Source: Amorphus coralli DSM 19760
GTDB lineage: Bacteria > Pseudomonadota > Alphaproteobacteria > Rhizobiales > Amorphaceae
DNA length: 64,000 nt
Direction: 5' to 3'
Assembly: GCF_000374525.1 (NCBI RefSeq)
Contig: NZ_KB894571.1
Location: 186,001 to 250,000 of the forward strand
In this document: positions 30,411 through 39,639 of the stretch, piece by piece
Layout of the letters: each line of letters starts with the position of its first letter
Numbering within the stretch: the stretch's first letter is position 1
Notes under the pieces: model-generated
Told to the model about the DNA's origin: nothing
Database searches by the model: none
The model's input: the letters and a program-made list of their open reading frames with translations, nothing else
Position numbers and translations under genes: made by a program

Positions 30411-31049
30411 ATGACCGATTTCGACACTGTGCCGGCCGAGGAGTTAACGGCGGGTGACTTCTCCGAGGTCGACGACCCGTTCGCGCTGTTCGGCGCGTGG
30501 CTGTCGGAGGCCACCGAGAGCGAGATCAACGACCCCACAGCCATGGCGGTGGCCACCGTCGACCCCGACGGCATGCCCAACGTGCGCATGGTGCTCCTGA
30601 AGGGCTTCGACGCGGCGGGCTTCGTCTTCTACACCAACTTCGAGAGCGCCAAGGGCCGCGAGCTCACCGCCTCCGGCAAGGCGGCGCTGCTGTTCCACTG
30701 GAAGAGCCTGCGCCGCCAGGTGCGCATCCGCGGCCCCGTCTCCACCGTGTCGGAGGCCGAGGCCGACGCCTACTACGCCTCGCGCCCGCGCGGCAGCCGC
30801 ATCGGCGCCTGGGCCTCGCAGCAGTCGCGCCCGATGGAGGGCCGCTTCGCGCTGGAAAAGGCGGTGGCGCGCTACACGGCGAAGTTCGGCATCGGCGAGA
30901 TCCCCCGCCCGCCGCACTGGTCGGGCTTCCGCATCACGCCGCTGCAGATCGAGTTCTGGCACGACCGGCCGTTCCGCCTGCACGACCGGATCGTGTTCTC
31001 GCGGGCCGACGACGGCGCGGACTGGACGAAGGACCGGCTTTATCCCTGA
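30411..31049 (+). CDS. pdxH: Pyridoxamine/pyridoxine 5'-phosphate oxidase
   Basis: FMN enzyme that makes pyridoxal 5'-phosphate, the cofactor used for instance by the aminotransferase at 12 kb. The 212 residues contain [18 protein letters not shown], the FMN-binding [13 protein letters not shown] and the C-terminal [20 protein letters not shown] dimer signature. The start is the ATG at 30411. TATATAAC 36 bases upstream may be part of a promoter shared with, or opposed to, the lipoprotein gene. Confidence 0.96.
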   Translation: MTDFDTVPAEELTAGDFSEVDDPFALFGAWLSEATESEINDPTAMAVATVDPDGMPNVRMVLLKGFDAAGFVFYTNFESAKGRELTASGKAALLFHWKSLRRQVRIRGPVSTVSEAEADAYYASRPRGSRIGAWASQQSRPMEGRFALEKAVARYTAKFGIGEIPRPPHWSGFRITPLQIEFWHDRPFRLHDRIVFSRADDGADWTKDRLYP

Positions 31050-31071
31050 GGGGGGCATTCCGCTCACGCCG

Positions 31072-31191
31072 AGCTCGCTCGCGCTCGCCGGCTCCGCGAG
31101 GGCGGCCTGACTTTCTGCGTCGCGAGCGCGAACGGAAAACCGGTTGCCACTTTTCCTGCGCTCGCTCGGCCGGCGCACGGTCGTGCGCTGG
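31072..31191 (+). repeat. Element B split by an inserted element A
   Basis: The left half of B (31072-31111) ends GGCGGCCTGAC, an A copy follows (31122-31165, outer stem GCGAGCGC/GCGCTCGC), and the right half of B resumes at about 31167 (GGCCGGCGCACGGTCGTGCG). In intact B copies the two halves are contiguous, so A has entered B here. Confidence 0.75.
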
Positions 31192-31260
31192 TGGAGGAGG
31201 TATGGCTTGATCCGTGAGGGGTTTGGGGCCAGACACACGTGACGGGCAGAGGGGGGAACC

Positions 31261-31887
31261 ATGCCACGCGACTCCGAGGCGTTCTGGGACAAGGTTTCGG
31301 CAAAATACGCCGCCCGGCCGGTCTCCGACCCGGCCAGCTACGAGCACACGCTGGAGCGCACCCGCGCCTATCTCTCCGCCGATGACCGGGTGCTGGAGCT
31401 CGGCTGCGGCACCGGCACGACGGCGCTGAAGCTCGCCGGCGACGTCGCCCACATCACCGCCAGTGACATTTCCTCCGAGATGCTCGCCATCGGCGCGCGC
31501 AAGGCGGCCGAGGCCGGCGCGGACACCGTCGACTTCCTGCACGCCGACATCCACAAGGCGGCGGCCGCGGGCGCCACCTACGACGCGGTGCTCGCCTTCA
31601 ACCTCTTCCACCTGACCGAAGACCTGCCGGAGAGCCTGGCCGCCGCCGCCAGCCTGGTGAAGCCGGGCGGCCACCTGATCTCCAAGACCGCGTGCCTGGC
31701 CGGCAAGCCGCTGATCGGCGTGCTCGTCGCGGCCATGGGGCTGGTGGGCAAGGCGCCGAAGGTGACGTTCGTCTCCATCGAGGAGCTGGACCGGCAGATC
31801 TCGGCCGCCGGGCTGGAGATCGTCGAGACGGGGGTGTTTCCGAAATCGCCCCCCGCCCGCTTCGTCGTCGCCCGCAAGCCGGGGTGA
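31261..31887 (+). CDS. Class I SAM-dependent methyltransferase
   Basis: A 208-residue methyltransferase with the Rossmann-fold SAM motifs: VLELGCGTGTTALKLA (motif I, residues about 44-59), TASDISSEML (acidic motif II) and VLAFNLFHLTED (motif IV). A C-terminal PPARFVVARKPG closes the fold. The layout resembles UbiE/Methyltransf_11 proteins, but the substrate cannot be named. The start ATG at 31261 follows a GAGGGGGGAACC ribosome site. Confidence 0.85.
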   Translation: MPRDSEAFWDKVSAKYAARPVSDPASYEHTLERTRAYLSADDRVLELGCGTGTTALKLAGDVAHITASDISSEMLAIGARKAAEAGADTVDFLHADIHKAAAAGATYDAVLAFNLFHLTEDLPESLAAAASLVKPGGHLISKTACLAGKPLIGVLVAAMGLVGKAPKVTFVSIEELDRQISAAGLEIVETGVFPKSPPARFVVARKPG

Positions 31888-31970
31888 GATGCCTTCGGCG
31901 GAAGGAGCAGCCTTCCGCGCCGGGCTTCGGAGTAAGCCATCATTGCGCTGGGAGCCTGCCGAAAGACACC

Positions 31971-32003
31971 CTGGACTCCAGCCTTCGCTGGAATGAGCGG
32001 AGG
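31971..32003 (+). repeat. Element C, left of the GIY-YIG gene
   Basis: Hairpin TCCAGCCTTCGCTGGA followed by ATGAGCGGAGG. It lies 29 bases beyond the 3' end of the GIY-YIG gene and has the same orientation as the C copy on the other side (32369). Confidence 0.8.
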
Positions 32004-32031
32004 TTGGGGACAGGACGGCGCACGAGATCGA

Positions 32032-32316
32032 CTACTGGAGCGTTTCGTAAAGATCGGCCCAATCCGGGTTCATCTCTTCGATGGCCCGAAGCTTCCAGCC
32101 GCGCTTCCAGGCCTTCATTTGCCTTTCACGGGTGAATGCGGCCTCCCGGCTGTCGTGCACCTCGTACCAGACAAGCTGTTTCACGCCGTAGCGCTGGCTG
32201 AAACCCCTGTTGATCGCTTCCCGGTGCTCGTGAACGCGACGCGCAAGATCGTCGGTCATCCCGAGGTAAAGGGTGCCGTTTCTTCGGTTTGCAAGAAGAT
32301 ATACGTAGAAGGCCAT
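32032..32316 (-). CDS. Small GIY-YIG nuclease-domain protein
   Basis: A 94-residue protein consisting only of a GIY-YIG catalytic domain (UPF0213/YhbQ-like group). The first motif is FYVYLLANRRNG and the second TLYLGMTDDLARRVHEH, which supplies the two tyrosines and the catalytic arginine. EAAFTRERQMKAWKRGWKL carries the conserved Glu of the active site. It lacks any separate DNA-binding domain. It is bracketed by two direct copies of element C, about 400 bases apart, which suggests a link between nuclease and repeat. Confidence 0.88.
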   Translation of the reverse strand: MAFYVYLLANRRNGTLYLGMTDDLARRVHEHREAINRGFSQRYGVKQLVWYEVHDSREAAFTRERQMKAWKRGWKLRAIEEMNPDWADLYETLQ

Positions 32317-32368
32317 GTTCGACCCCGCTTCGCCTCCATCATCCCCTCTGGCACGAGAAAGAAAAGAC

Positions 32369-32402
32369 TGGATTCCAGCCTTCGCTGGAATGGGCGGCGG
32401 GT
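32369..32402 (+). repeat. Element C, right of the GIY-YIG gene
   Basis: CTGGATTCCAGCCTTCGCTGG then AATGGGCGGCGGGTGGGG, in the same direction as the copy at 31971 and 52 bases before the start of the GIY-YIG gene. Confidence 0.8.
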
Positions 32403-32514
32403 GGGGCGAGGCATGAGAAACCGGACCCGTCGATCGGATCTGCCGACTCAGCCTTAAGGCCTCCTGTCCCGGGGTGTGTCTGAGACCGTTGTTGAAACGC
32501 CCCGATTAAACCCT

Positions 32515-32682
32515 GACTCCGCTCATTCCAGCGAAGGCTGGAATCCAGAAACGGCGGAAGCCAGGAACCGGGGCTCGAGAGGATATCCACAGCCGCCGGC
32601 AACGGGCCTCATCCGACACGGCCACCTGCCGCAGACTCGGCAACTGGATTCCAGCCTTCGCTGGAATGAGCGGAGGATGGGG
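32515..32682. repeat. Paired element C unit (inverted C, spacer, direct C)
   Basis: An inverted C hairpin (32517-32550) and a direct C hairpin (32645-32682) enclose about 95 bases. The spacer is recognisably related to those of two further units at 33.99 and 37.35 kb (shared AGCC...CGGGCCTCA...CTCGGCAACTGGATTCC). The unit lies just beyond the 3' end of corA. No gene is seen in 32403-32713. Confidence 0.7.
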
Positions 32683-32713
32683 CGGGCTCCGCAGCCAAAT
32701 CCAGTTCAGGAGG

Positions 32714-33694
32714 TTAAAGCCACTTCCGCCAGCGGAAGACCGCCCAGGAGGCGAGGGCGGAGGAGACCATCATCAGCAGCGAGAAGGGAAAGCCGAGCTT
32801 CCACGACAGGGCCGGCATGTCGACGAAGTTCATGCCGTAGGCGGACGCGATCAGCGTCGGCGGCAGGAACAGGACGGCCATGACGGAGAAGATCTTGGCG
32901 ATCTGGTTCTGGTGCAGGCTGACCAGGCCGAGCGTCGCGTCGAGCAGGAAGTTCGCCTTGGAATCCAGCGCGTCGGCGTGTTCGGCCAGCGAGCGCACGT
33001 CGCGCAGGATGGTGTCGACCACGTCGCGGTCGTGCTCGGACAGGCCCGCCACGTTGAGGTGGTGGCTGATGAACACCGTCATCCGCTCCAGGCTCATCAG
33101 GCTGTCCTGGATGCGCAGGGTGACGACGCCGAGCCGGCCGATGGACTTGATCGCCTCCGGCACGTCCGGATCGCCCCGGCGCTCGCGCACGCCGGTCTCG
33201 AACACGGTGCGGGCGATCTCCTCCAGCCTGGAGGCCACCACCTCCTGGATGTCGGCGGTGCGGTCGACGGCGGTGTTGAGCAGCTCGAACATCACGTCAC
33301 AGCCGGAATGGCAGCCGCAGTTCGGCCGCTGCACCTTGGCCGCCACCAGCCCGAAGGCGCGCGGCCCCTCGAAGCGGATCGTCACCAGCCGCTTCTTGCG
33401 GACGATGAAGGTGACCGGCGCGATGGCCGGCTGGCCGCCCTCCACGATGCGCACCAGCATCGCGGTGAGGAACAGCGTGTCGTCGGACACATAGAAGCGG
33501 CTGGAGCTCTCGATCTCTTCCATGTCCTGGCGCGAGGGCAGCGACACGCCGACCATGGCCTCCACCCGGGCCACGTCGGCCGGCGTCGGGTTTTCCAGGT
33601 CCACCCACATGGCATCGCGCGGCAGCGGCCCCTTGTGCTCGGCGCCGTCATGGCGCGCCAGCGCGGTACCGTCTGGAACGAAATAGGTAAGCAA
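32714..33694 (-). CDS. corA: CorA-family Mg2+/Co2+ transporter
   Basis: Pentameric divalent-cation channel of the inner membrane, 326 residues. The long cytoplasmic N-terminal domain ends in an acidic helical stalk. Two membrane helices at the C-terminus enclose the signature GMN (residues 287-289, SAYGMNFVDMP). A cysteine-rich NCGCHSGCD segment at about residues 125-133 is an unusual touch for CorA and may bind metal. The family also includes ZntB zinc exporters, but the GMN context favours a CorA-type magnesium transporter. Confidence 0.92.
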   Translation of the reverse strand: MLTYFVPDGTALARHDGAEHKGPLPRDAMWVDLENPTPADVARVEAMVGVSLPSRQDMEEIESSSRFYVSDDTLFLTAMLVRIVEGGQPAIAPVTFIVRKKRLVTIRFEGPRAFGLVAAKVQRPNCGCHSGCDVMFELLNTAVDRTADIQEVVASRLEEIARTVFETGVRERRGDPDVPEAIKSIGRLGVVTLRIQDSLMSLERMTVFISHHLNVAGLSEHDRDVVDTILRDVRSLAEHADALDSKANFLLDATLGLVSLHQNQIAKIFSVMAVLFLPPTLIASAYGMNFVDMPALSWKLGFPFSLLMMVSSALASWAVFRWRKWL

Positions 33695-33894
33695 GACCAG
33701 TCCCCCGGATGAGCCCCCGCCGGCGAACCGGCCAACCCCACCTGCTTAAAGGCTTTTTGTGACCGGGGAAATTGGGGTGTGGGGGGAGGGTTATGGGGGG
33801 AAGGCGGAGAGGCTGGTTTGTTTGCCCCTCACGCGGAGCGGGCTGGTTGGTGCGGTCCGGAGAGGCGGGAGCTGTTTCACCCGGAAGCCAACCC

Positions 33895-34530
33895 CACACT
33901 CCGCTCATCCCCGCGAAGGCGGGGATCCATGGGGCGTGTCTGCTTGCGCCTTCGGGAGATCGGGACGGGTGCCTCCGCCCCTCTCTCCGCTCGTTCCAGC
34001 GAAGGCTGGGATCCAGCTACGGCAATCGACCGGGGCGACGCTGGAAATGGACGGGCGCAGCCACCCGCCCCGCGCTTCATCCCGCGTCCGGCTTGCGGCG
34101 GATTCAGCAACTGGATTCCAGCCTTCAGCTGGAAGGAGCGGAGGATAAGGCTGATGGCGGAGTGAACCAGCACTCCGCCCGGGCCTGCCGAAAGGCCCTA
34201 TGGATCCCCGCCTTCGCGGGGATGAGCGGAGGATGGGGCTGGTTTGCTTCTCGCTCACGCGAGCTCACTTCGTTCGCCGCTGCGCGGGCGCGCCCTGACC
34301 GGGCGGCGGACGGTCGTCCGCTGGCAGAGGGATACGGCGAGGCTGAAGAGGGCCGGAACAAGCCCCGCACTCCGCTTTGCGCAGCCTGGCGCTATGGCAC
34401 CAACCAGCCCGCGACCGCGGGCCGCCTGAGCAAAGCCAGGGAAAGTGCCCTTGCGGTTTTCCGTCCGGCTTTGCGGCTCAAGAAGCCAGGCCGCGCCCGC
34501 GCAGCCGTGAGCGCAAGCGAACTGGCGTGA
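33895..34530. repeat. Repeat-rich stretch: four C copies, one intact B, one A inside B
   Basis: C hairpins occur at about 33898-33930 (inverted), 33988-34015 (inverted), 34113-34143 (direct) and 34200-34234 (direct). An intact B lies at about 34255-34327 with stem GCGGAC/GTCCGC. At 34405-34530 a B is split by an A copy (34430-34474, outer stem GCAAAGCC/GGCTTTGC). The whole 33695-34562 stretch has open frames on several strands, but only because repeats lack stop codons; I see no gene in it. Confidence 0.7.
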
Positions 34531-34562
34531 GCGAGAAAAAAGCCGCGCTCCGCGTGAGGGGC

Positions 34563-34583
34563 AAAAAAGGGAGAATACTCCCC
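34563..34583 (-). terminator. Rho-independent terminator of the 48-residue ORF
   Basis: On the minus strand GGGAG-TATT-CTCCC is followed by six T (34563-34568) starting two bases after the TAA at 34585. Stem, short loop and T-run make a textbook intrinsic terminator. Confidence 0.8.
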
Positions 34584-34584
34584 C

Positions 34585-34731
34585 TTATTTCACCCAGGAG
34601 CTGGTCTTCACCGGCTGGGCCGGCGCCCGGCAGGACGCGGCGGCGGAAACCGCCTGGATGCCCACCGGCTTGTAGTGATCGCAAAGGTTTGGCTTGGCAG
34701 TCCCGGTCTGGGGGCTTTGGGTGCTGGCCAT
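34585..34731 (-). CDS. 48-residue small protein of unknown function
   Basis: Short ORF from ATG at 34731 to TAA at 34585. The product begins MASTQSPQTGTAKPNLCDHY and continues KPVGIQAVSAAASCRAPAQ, ending in KTSSWVK. It has two cysteines, no signal peptide and no membrane helix. Support for a real gene is an AGGGAAG ribosome site about 10 bases upstream and the intrinsic terminator directly after the stop, unusual for a chance ORF. Its LCDHYKPVGIQAV core looks constrained, but I cannot name a family. It lies in an otherwise gene-free accessory zone. Confidence 0.6.
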   Translation of the reverse strand: MASTQSPQTGTAKPNLCDHYKPVGIQAVSAAASCRAPAQPVKTSSWVK

Positions 34732-35052
34732 CGGTCGTCTTCCCTGAACTGGGACCCGCCGCCGGTCTCTGTCTCGCCGGTCGGCACCAGGCCCCTACTC
34801 CTGCATCCGCGACGGCCCGGTCGGACGAACCGCCAGAAGGACCTACGCGCACAACCGGCTTCGGTTCCAATTGCGGCAGGATCGGGGACGTGCCTTGCGC
34901 GAACCCCGCCTTTTCTGTTCACGAACAACCGCACTTTGTTACGGCCCGGACCCGCGGCCGGCACACCGGGCATCAACCCGATACTCCCGGATAGCAGGGG
35001 AGGGTTAAGGGAGGGTTGAGGGGGGAAGGGACGCGCGCAATACTCCACACGG
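34732..35052. other. Gene-free stretch upstream of two divergent genes
   Basis: This lies between the starts of the 48-residue ORF (minus) and the DUF262 gene (plus). It should hold promoters for both. A TGTTC-AC-GAACA inverted repeat at 34916-34927 sits in its most AT-rich part, and a G-rich tract at 34997-35030 lies close to the DUF262 start. No other gene is seen. Confidence 0.5.
34997..35030 (+). promoter_or_regulatory. G-quadruplex-type G-rich tract
   Basis: The plus strand reads GGGG-A-GGG-TTAA-GGG-A-GGG-TTGA-GGGGGG-AA-GGG, at least five runs of three or more G with loops of one to four bases. This meets the usual pattern for an intramolecular G-quadruplex. It ends 22 bases before the first candidate start of the DUF262 gene, on its coding strand. 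Confidence 0.5.
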
Positions 35053-36786
35053 ATGAGCGCGGCCGATTCAGTGGAACAACTTTTCATGAAAATTACTCCC
35101 GTCTCCAAAACCCTTTCCGAAGTTTTACGGGGCCATTTTCTCAAGATTCCCCGTTTCCAGCGACCCTACGACTGGGATCGAGACAATCTGACCGAATTTT
35201 GGAACGACCTCAAAGACCGCTCAGATCCTGAATACTTTATGGGGTCCTTAGTTGTGTTCGCAGACAAAAAGGAAAAGAACCTCCTACTAATCGTGGATGG
35301 CCAACAAAGAATAACAACAATAACAATTATGCTGTCTATAATTCGCGACAAGCTGGCAGATTATAGCGAATTCGGCCCGTCTGAGGCCATTAATGAACTT
35401 ATTGAATCAAGAGGTTTGGACAATAAGAAAAGGTTTGTCCTCGAGCACGACCCACCAGATCGCTACATGCAATCAGCGATTCAATCGAAACGAACTGATG
35501 ATTCGATAATTCCAGACGGTCCCCAGCAAGAAAGCATTTCGGCCGCACATCGCTTTCTGCAAAACGCCCTTCAACAGCACCTAAAATCGGAATACGAATC
35601 TCGGAAAACTGATATTGTTAGCTATCTAAAACATCTTCGTGACTGCATTCTTCAGATGCATTTTATCTCAATCGAACTAGACAACGAAGATGACGCATAC
35701 ATAATTTTTGAGACACTCAACACAAGAGGGAAAGATCTAAGAGTTTCTGATTTGTTGAAGAATCATTTTATGCGGTTAATGACGCCATCGGTGAAAAGCC
35801 TTGATTTAGCAAAAGACGATTGGCATTATATAATCGAGAATCTCAATAGCGTGACGACATCAATCGATCCCGACTCATTCCTTCTTCACTATTGGCTTTC
35901 ACGACAATCTTCAGTCTCGAAGGCAAAGCTTTTTTCTAGCTTTAAGAAATCAATCAAGAAAACAAATGCCAAGGCCTGGCTCTCTGATATCAAAGACGCA
36001 TCGTCTATTTATATAAAGTGCGTCGCTCCGAATGAAGTGACATTCAGCAAACAGGAAAAACAGATACAAGAATCCCTAAATGCGATTAGAATATTTGGGG
36101 TCGCTCAGGCCGCGCCACTTATGCTGGCAATCATGACCCAATACAATAAACAAACTATATCCATGAAAACGACCCGAGCAGCATTTGAGTTGATTGAAAA
36201 GTTTACCTTCCAGTTTAACGCCCTCACTCAATCTCGCGGCGGGGGCGGAGTCTCGAATATGTATGCCAAACTCGCCCAAACCACCATGTCGTGCAGAGAT
36301 TCGCAAGAATTCGCAAACTTACTAGGGGATATGAAAGAGAAATTCACAGAGCGCATACCTGATAGAACTGAATTCTCCGTCCCGTTCTCTCGCCTTACTT
36401 ATAGAACAAACTATACCAGAGAAAGAAACCTTGTAAAATACGTTCTAATCAAAATTGCCAAACATTACGGCATGCCCAACGTAATTGATTCATCATTGCT
36501 TACGATAGAGCACATCCTTCCGCAATCAAAAGGAGAAGAGACCAATGATGAATTCGACTATGGGGCGATTGGAAATTTATTACTTGTGGGAGAAAAACTA
36601 AATGGAAAGTTGGGAGATAAGGAATTCTCAAAGAAGAAAGAATTGTTTTCCACAAATAATCATGTATATCTAGACGATTTCTTAAAAGCGGCGACAACCT
36701 GGAACGACCAATCGATTGCGGATCGAGGCGTTGAACTCGCAGAAGTTGGATACAAACAGATTTGGAATCTCCAGAGAGAGCCCTAG
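35053..36786 (+). CDS. DUF262/DUF1524 protein, GmrSD-type restriction nuclease candidate
   Basis: A 577-residue protein with the two domains of the single-chain GmrSD family. DUF262 (ParB/sulfiredoxin-like NTPase) shows FQRPYDW (residues 36-41) and IVDGQQRIT (80-88). DUF1524 (HNH nuclease) shows IEHILPQS (485-492, His487) and GNLLLVGEKLNGKLGDKE. GmrSD enzymes of this kind are type IV restriction systems that cut phage DNA with modified bases; that activity is inferred here. The gene is visibly AT-rich, about 40% G+C against two thirds around it, which signals recent transfer. The start may be ATG 35053 or ATG 35086. It ends 20 bases from a convergent thioesterase gene. Confidence 0.88.
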   Translation: MSAADSVEQLFMKITPVSKTLSEVLRGHFLKIPRFQRPYDWDRDNLTEFWNDLKDRSDPEYFMGSLVVFADKKEKNLLLIVDGQQRITTITIMLSIIRDKLADYSEFGPSEAINELIESRGLDNKKRFVLEHDPPDRYMQSAIQSKRTDDSIIPDGPQQESISAAHRFLQNALQQHLKSEYESRKTDIVSYLKHLRDCILQMHFISIELDNEDDAYIIFETLNTRGKDLRVSDLLKNHFMRLMTPSVKSLDLAKDDWHYIIENLNSVTTSIDPDSFLLHYWLSRQSSVSKAKLFSSFKKSIKKTNAKAWLSDIKDASSIYIKCVAPNEVTFSKQEKQIQESLNAIRIFGVAQAAPLMLAIMTQYNKQTISMKTTRAAFELIEKFTFQFNALTQSRGGGGVSNMYAKLAQTTMSCRDSQEFANLLGDMKEKFTERIPDRTEFSVPFSRLTYRTNYTRERNLVKYVLIKIAKHYGMPNVIDSSLLTIEHILPQSKGEETNDEFDYGAIGNLLLVGEKLNGKLGDKEFSKKKELFSTNNHVYLDDFLKAATTWNDQSIADRGVELAEVGYKQIWNLQREP

Positions 36787-36805
36787 TTGGCTAGTGATTG
36801 GAGAG

Positions 36806-37210
36806 TCACGGCAAAGCCCGCGACTTCCCGTCGGCCCCGATCGCCACGAAGGTGAATTTGGCCTCGGTCACCTTGATGCATTCCTCGCGCTCGCGCGGGC
36901 GGCGCCAGGCTTCCACGTGGATGCCGAGGGACGAGCGGCCGGTGTGGACGATGTCGGCGTAGAGGCTGACCTCGTCGCCCACGTGCACCGGCGACAGGAA
37001 GGTCAGGGCTTCCACCGAGATGGTGGCGCAGCGCCCCTTGGCGCGCCGCGCCGCGACGTTGCCGGCGGCCAGGTCCATCTGCGCCATCAGCCAGCCGCCG
37101 AAGATGTCGCCGGCCGGGTTGGTGTCGGCCGGCATGGCGACGGTACGGATCACCGGCGCCTCGTCGGGCGGATGCCGGTCCCTGTCGCGCGCGGGCTTCT
37201 CCTCGGCCAT
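36806..37210 (-). CDS. Acyl-CoA thioesterase, YciA-type hot-dog fold
   Basis: A 134-residue thioesterase of the YciA/BACH type that hydrolyses acyl-CoA. It shows the hot-dog motif PADTNPAGDIFGGWLMAQMD with the conserved Asp in the catalytic helix, then ATISVEALTFLSPVHVGDEV. The start MAEEKPARDRD at 37210 has a GGGGAGGGG ribosome site. Repeat-rich sequence lies upstream, and the AT-rich DUF262 gene lies tail to tail with it, so this gene marks the edge of the original chromosome. Confidence 0.9.
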   Translation of the reverse strand: MAEEKPARDRDRHPPDEAPVIRTVAMPADTNPAGDIFGGWLMAQMDLAAGNVAARRAKGRCATISVEALTFLSPVHVGDEVSLYADIVHTGRSSLGIHVEAWRRPREREECIKVTEAKFTFVAIGADGKSRALP

Positions 37211-37349
37211 GTCCCCTCCCCCGGGTGTTCTCCGGGCGCTCTCTGCACCCGTTCCAGGGTGGGAGAATAACCCGTGGAACCCCTCTGTACAGCCATGGCG
37301 TGTGGGGTGGGGGGGGGGAGCCGGAGCATCCGCGTGTTGCACGTCGTTC

Positions 37350-37497
37350 GTGAACTCGGGGGATCCAGTTGCGGCGGACGCTCGGATTACGGGCTGAGAG
37401 GATACGCGCAGCCATCGGCGACGGGCCTCAACCCACCGCGCCCCATGCAGCAGGCTCGGCAACTGGATTCCGGCCTTCGCCGGAATGAGCGGGGTTT
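37350..37497. repeat. Paired element C unit, third copy
   Basis: The right-hand C hairpin (37463-37497, GGATTCCGGCCTTCGCCGG) is intact and preceded by a spacer related to that of the 32.5-kb unit; the left-hand hairpin is reduced to GGGGGATCCAG near 37357. Confidence 0.6.
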
Positions 37498-37548
37498 GAG
37501 GCGGGTTCTGGAGTAATCCAGCATTCCGTTTAAGCCTGTCGATGGGCC

Positions 37549-37862
37549 CTATGGATCCCCGCTTTCGCGGGGATGAGCGGAGGATGGGGCGGGTGACGGA
37601 GTGAACCAACCTCTGCATTGCCGGACCTCTCCCACCAGCGCACGACCGTGCGCCGGCCAAGCAATCGCAGGAAAAGTGCCCTTGCGGTTTTCCGTCCGCG
37701 ATTGCGGCTCAAGAAGCCAGGCGCGCCCACCCGGAGCGGGTGAGCGGAGCGAACTCCGCGTGAGCGGAAAGAAGCCGGAGCGAACTCCGCGTGAGGGGCA
37801 AAAAGACAAGCTTCGCCCCGCAGCCCTGGATCGCCGCCTTCGCGGGGATGAGCGGAGGATGG
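37549..37862. repeat. Two C hairpins and a B split by A
   Basis: C copies lie at 37549-37587 and 37826-37862. Between them B is split: its right half at 37636-37658 (CAGCGCACGACCGTGCGCCGG on the plus strand), an A copy at 37661-37705 (outer stem GCAATCGC/GCGATTGC, core variant with CCGCAAGGGCAC), then the left half to about 37765. The 37211-37958 gap holds no gene. Confidence 0.7.
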
Positions 37863-37958
37863 GGCTTTGCTTGTTTACACCCCCCGCCCGTTCTCCCTAC
37901 CCTCACCCGAAAAACCAGAAGACGCCGACACCGCGCACTTCCAGAGGGAGACCCGCCC

Positions 37959-39608
<1,650 letters not shown>

Positions 39609-39639
39609 GCAGCGAAGGCGAGGCGACGGCCTGCGGCCC

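Noticed and set aside
32032-32316. GIY-YIG gene as an intron or intein homing endonuclease
   Set aside because: It is a free-standing minimal domain of the UPF0213 type, outside any interrupted gene, with no intron-like structure around it.
33772-34994. Several open frames of 100-250 codons in the repeat zone
   Set aside because: Their products are translations of elements A, B and C (such as SSLRWNE or RKTGSHFSWD peptides), which lack stops in all frames; no start or family support.
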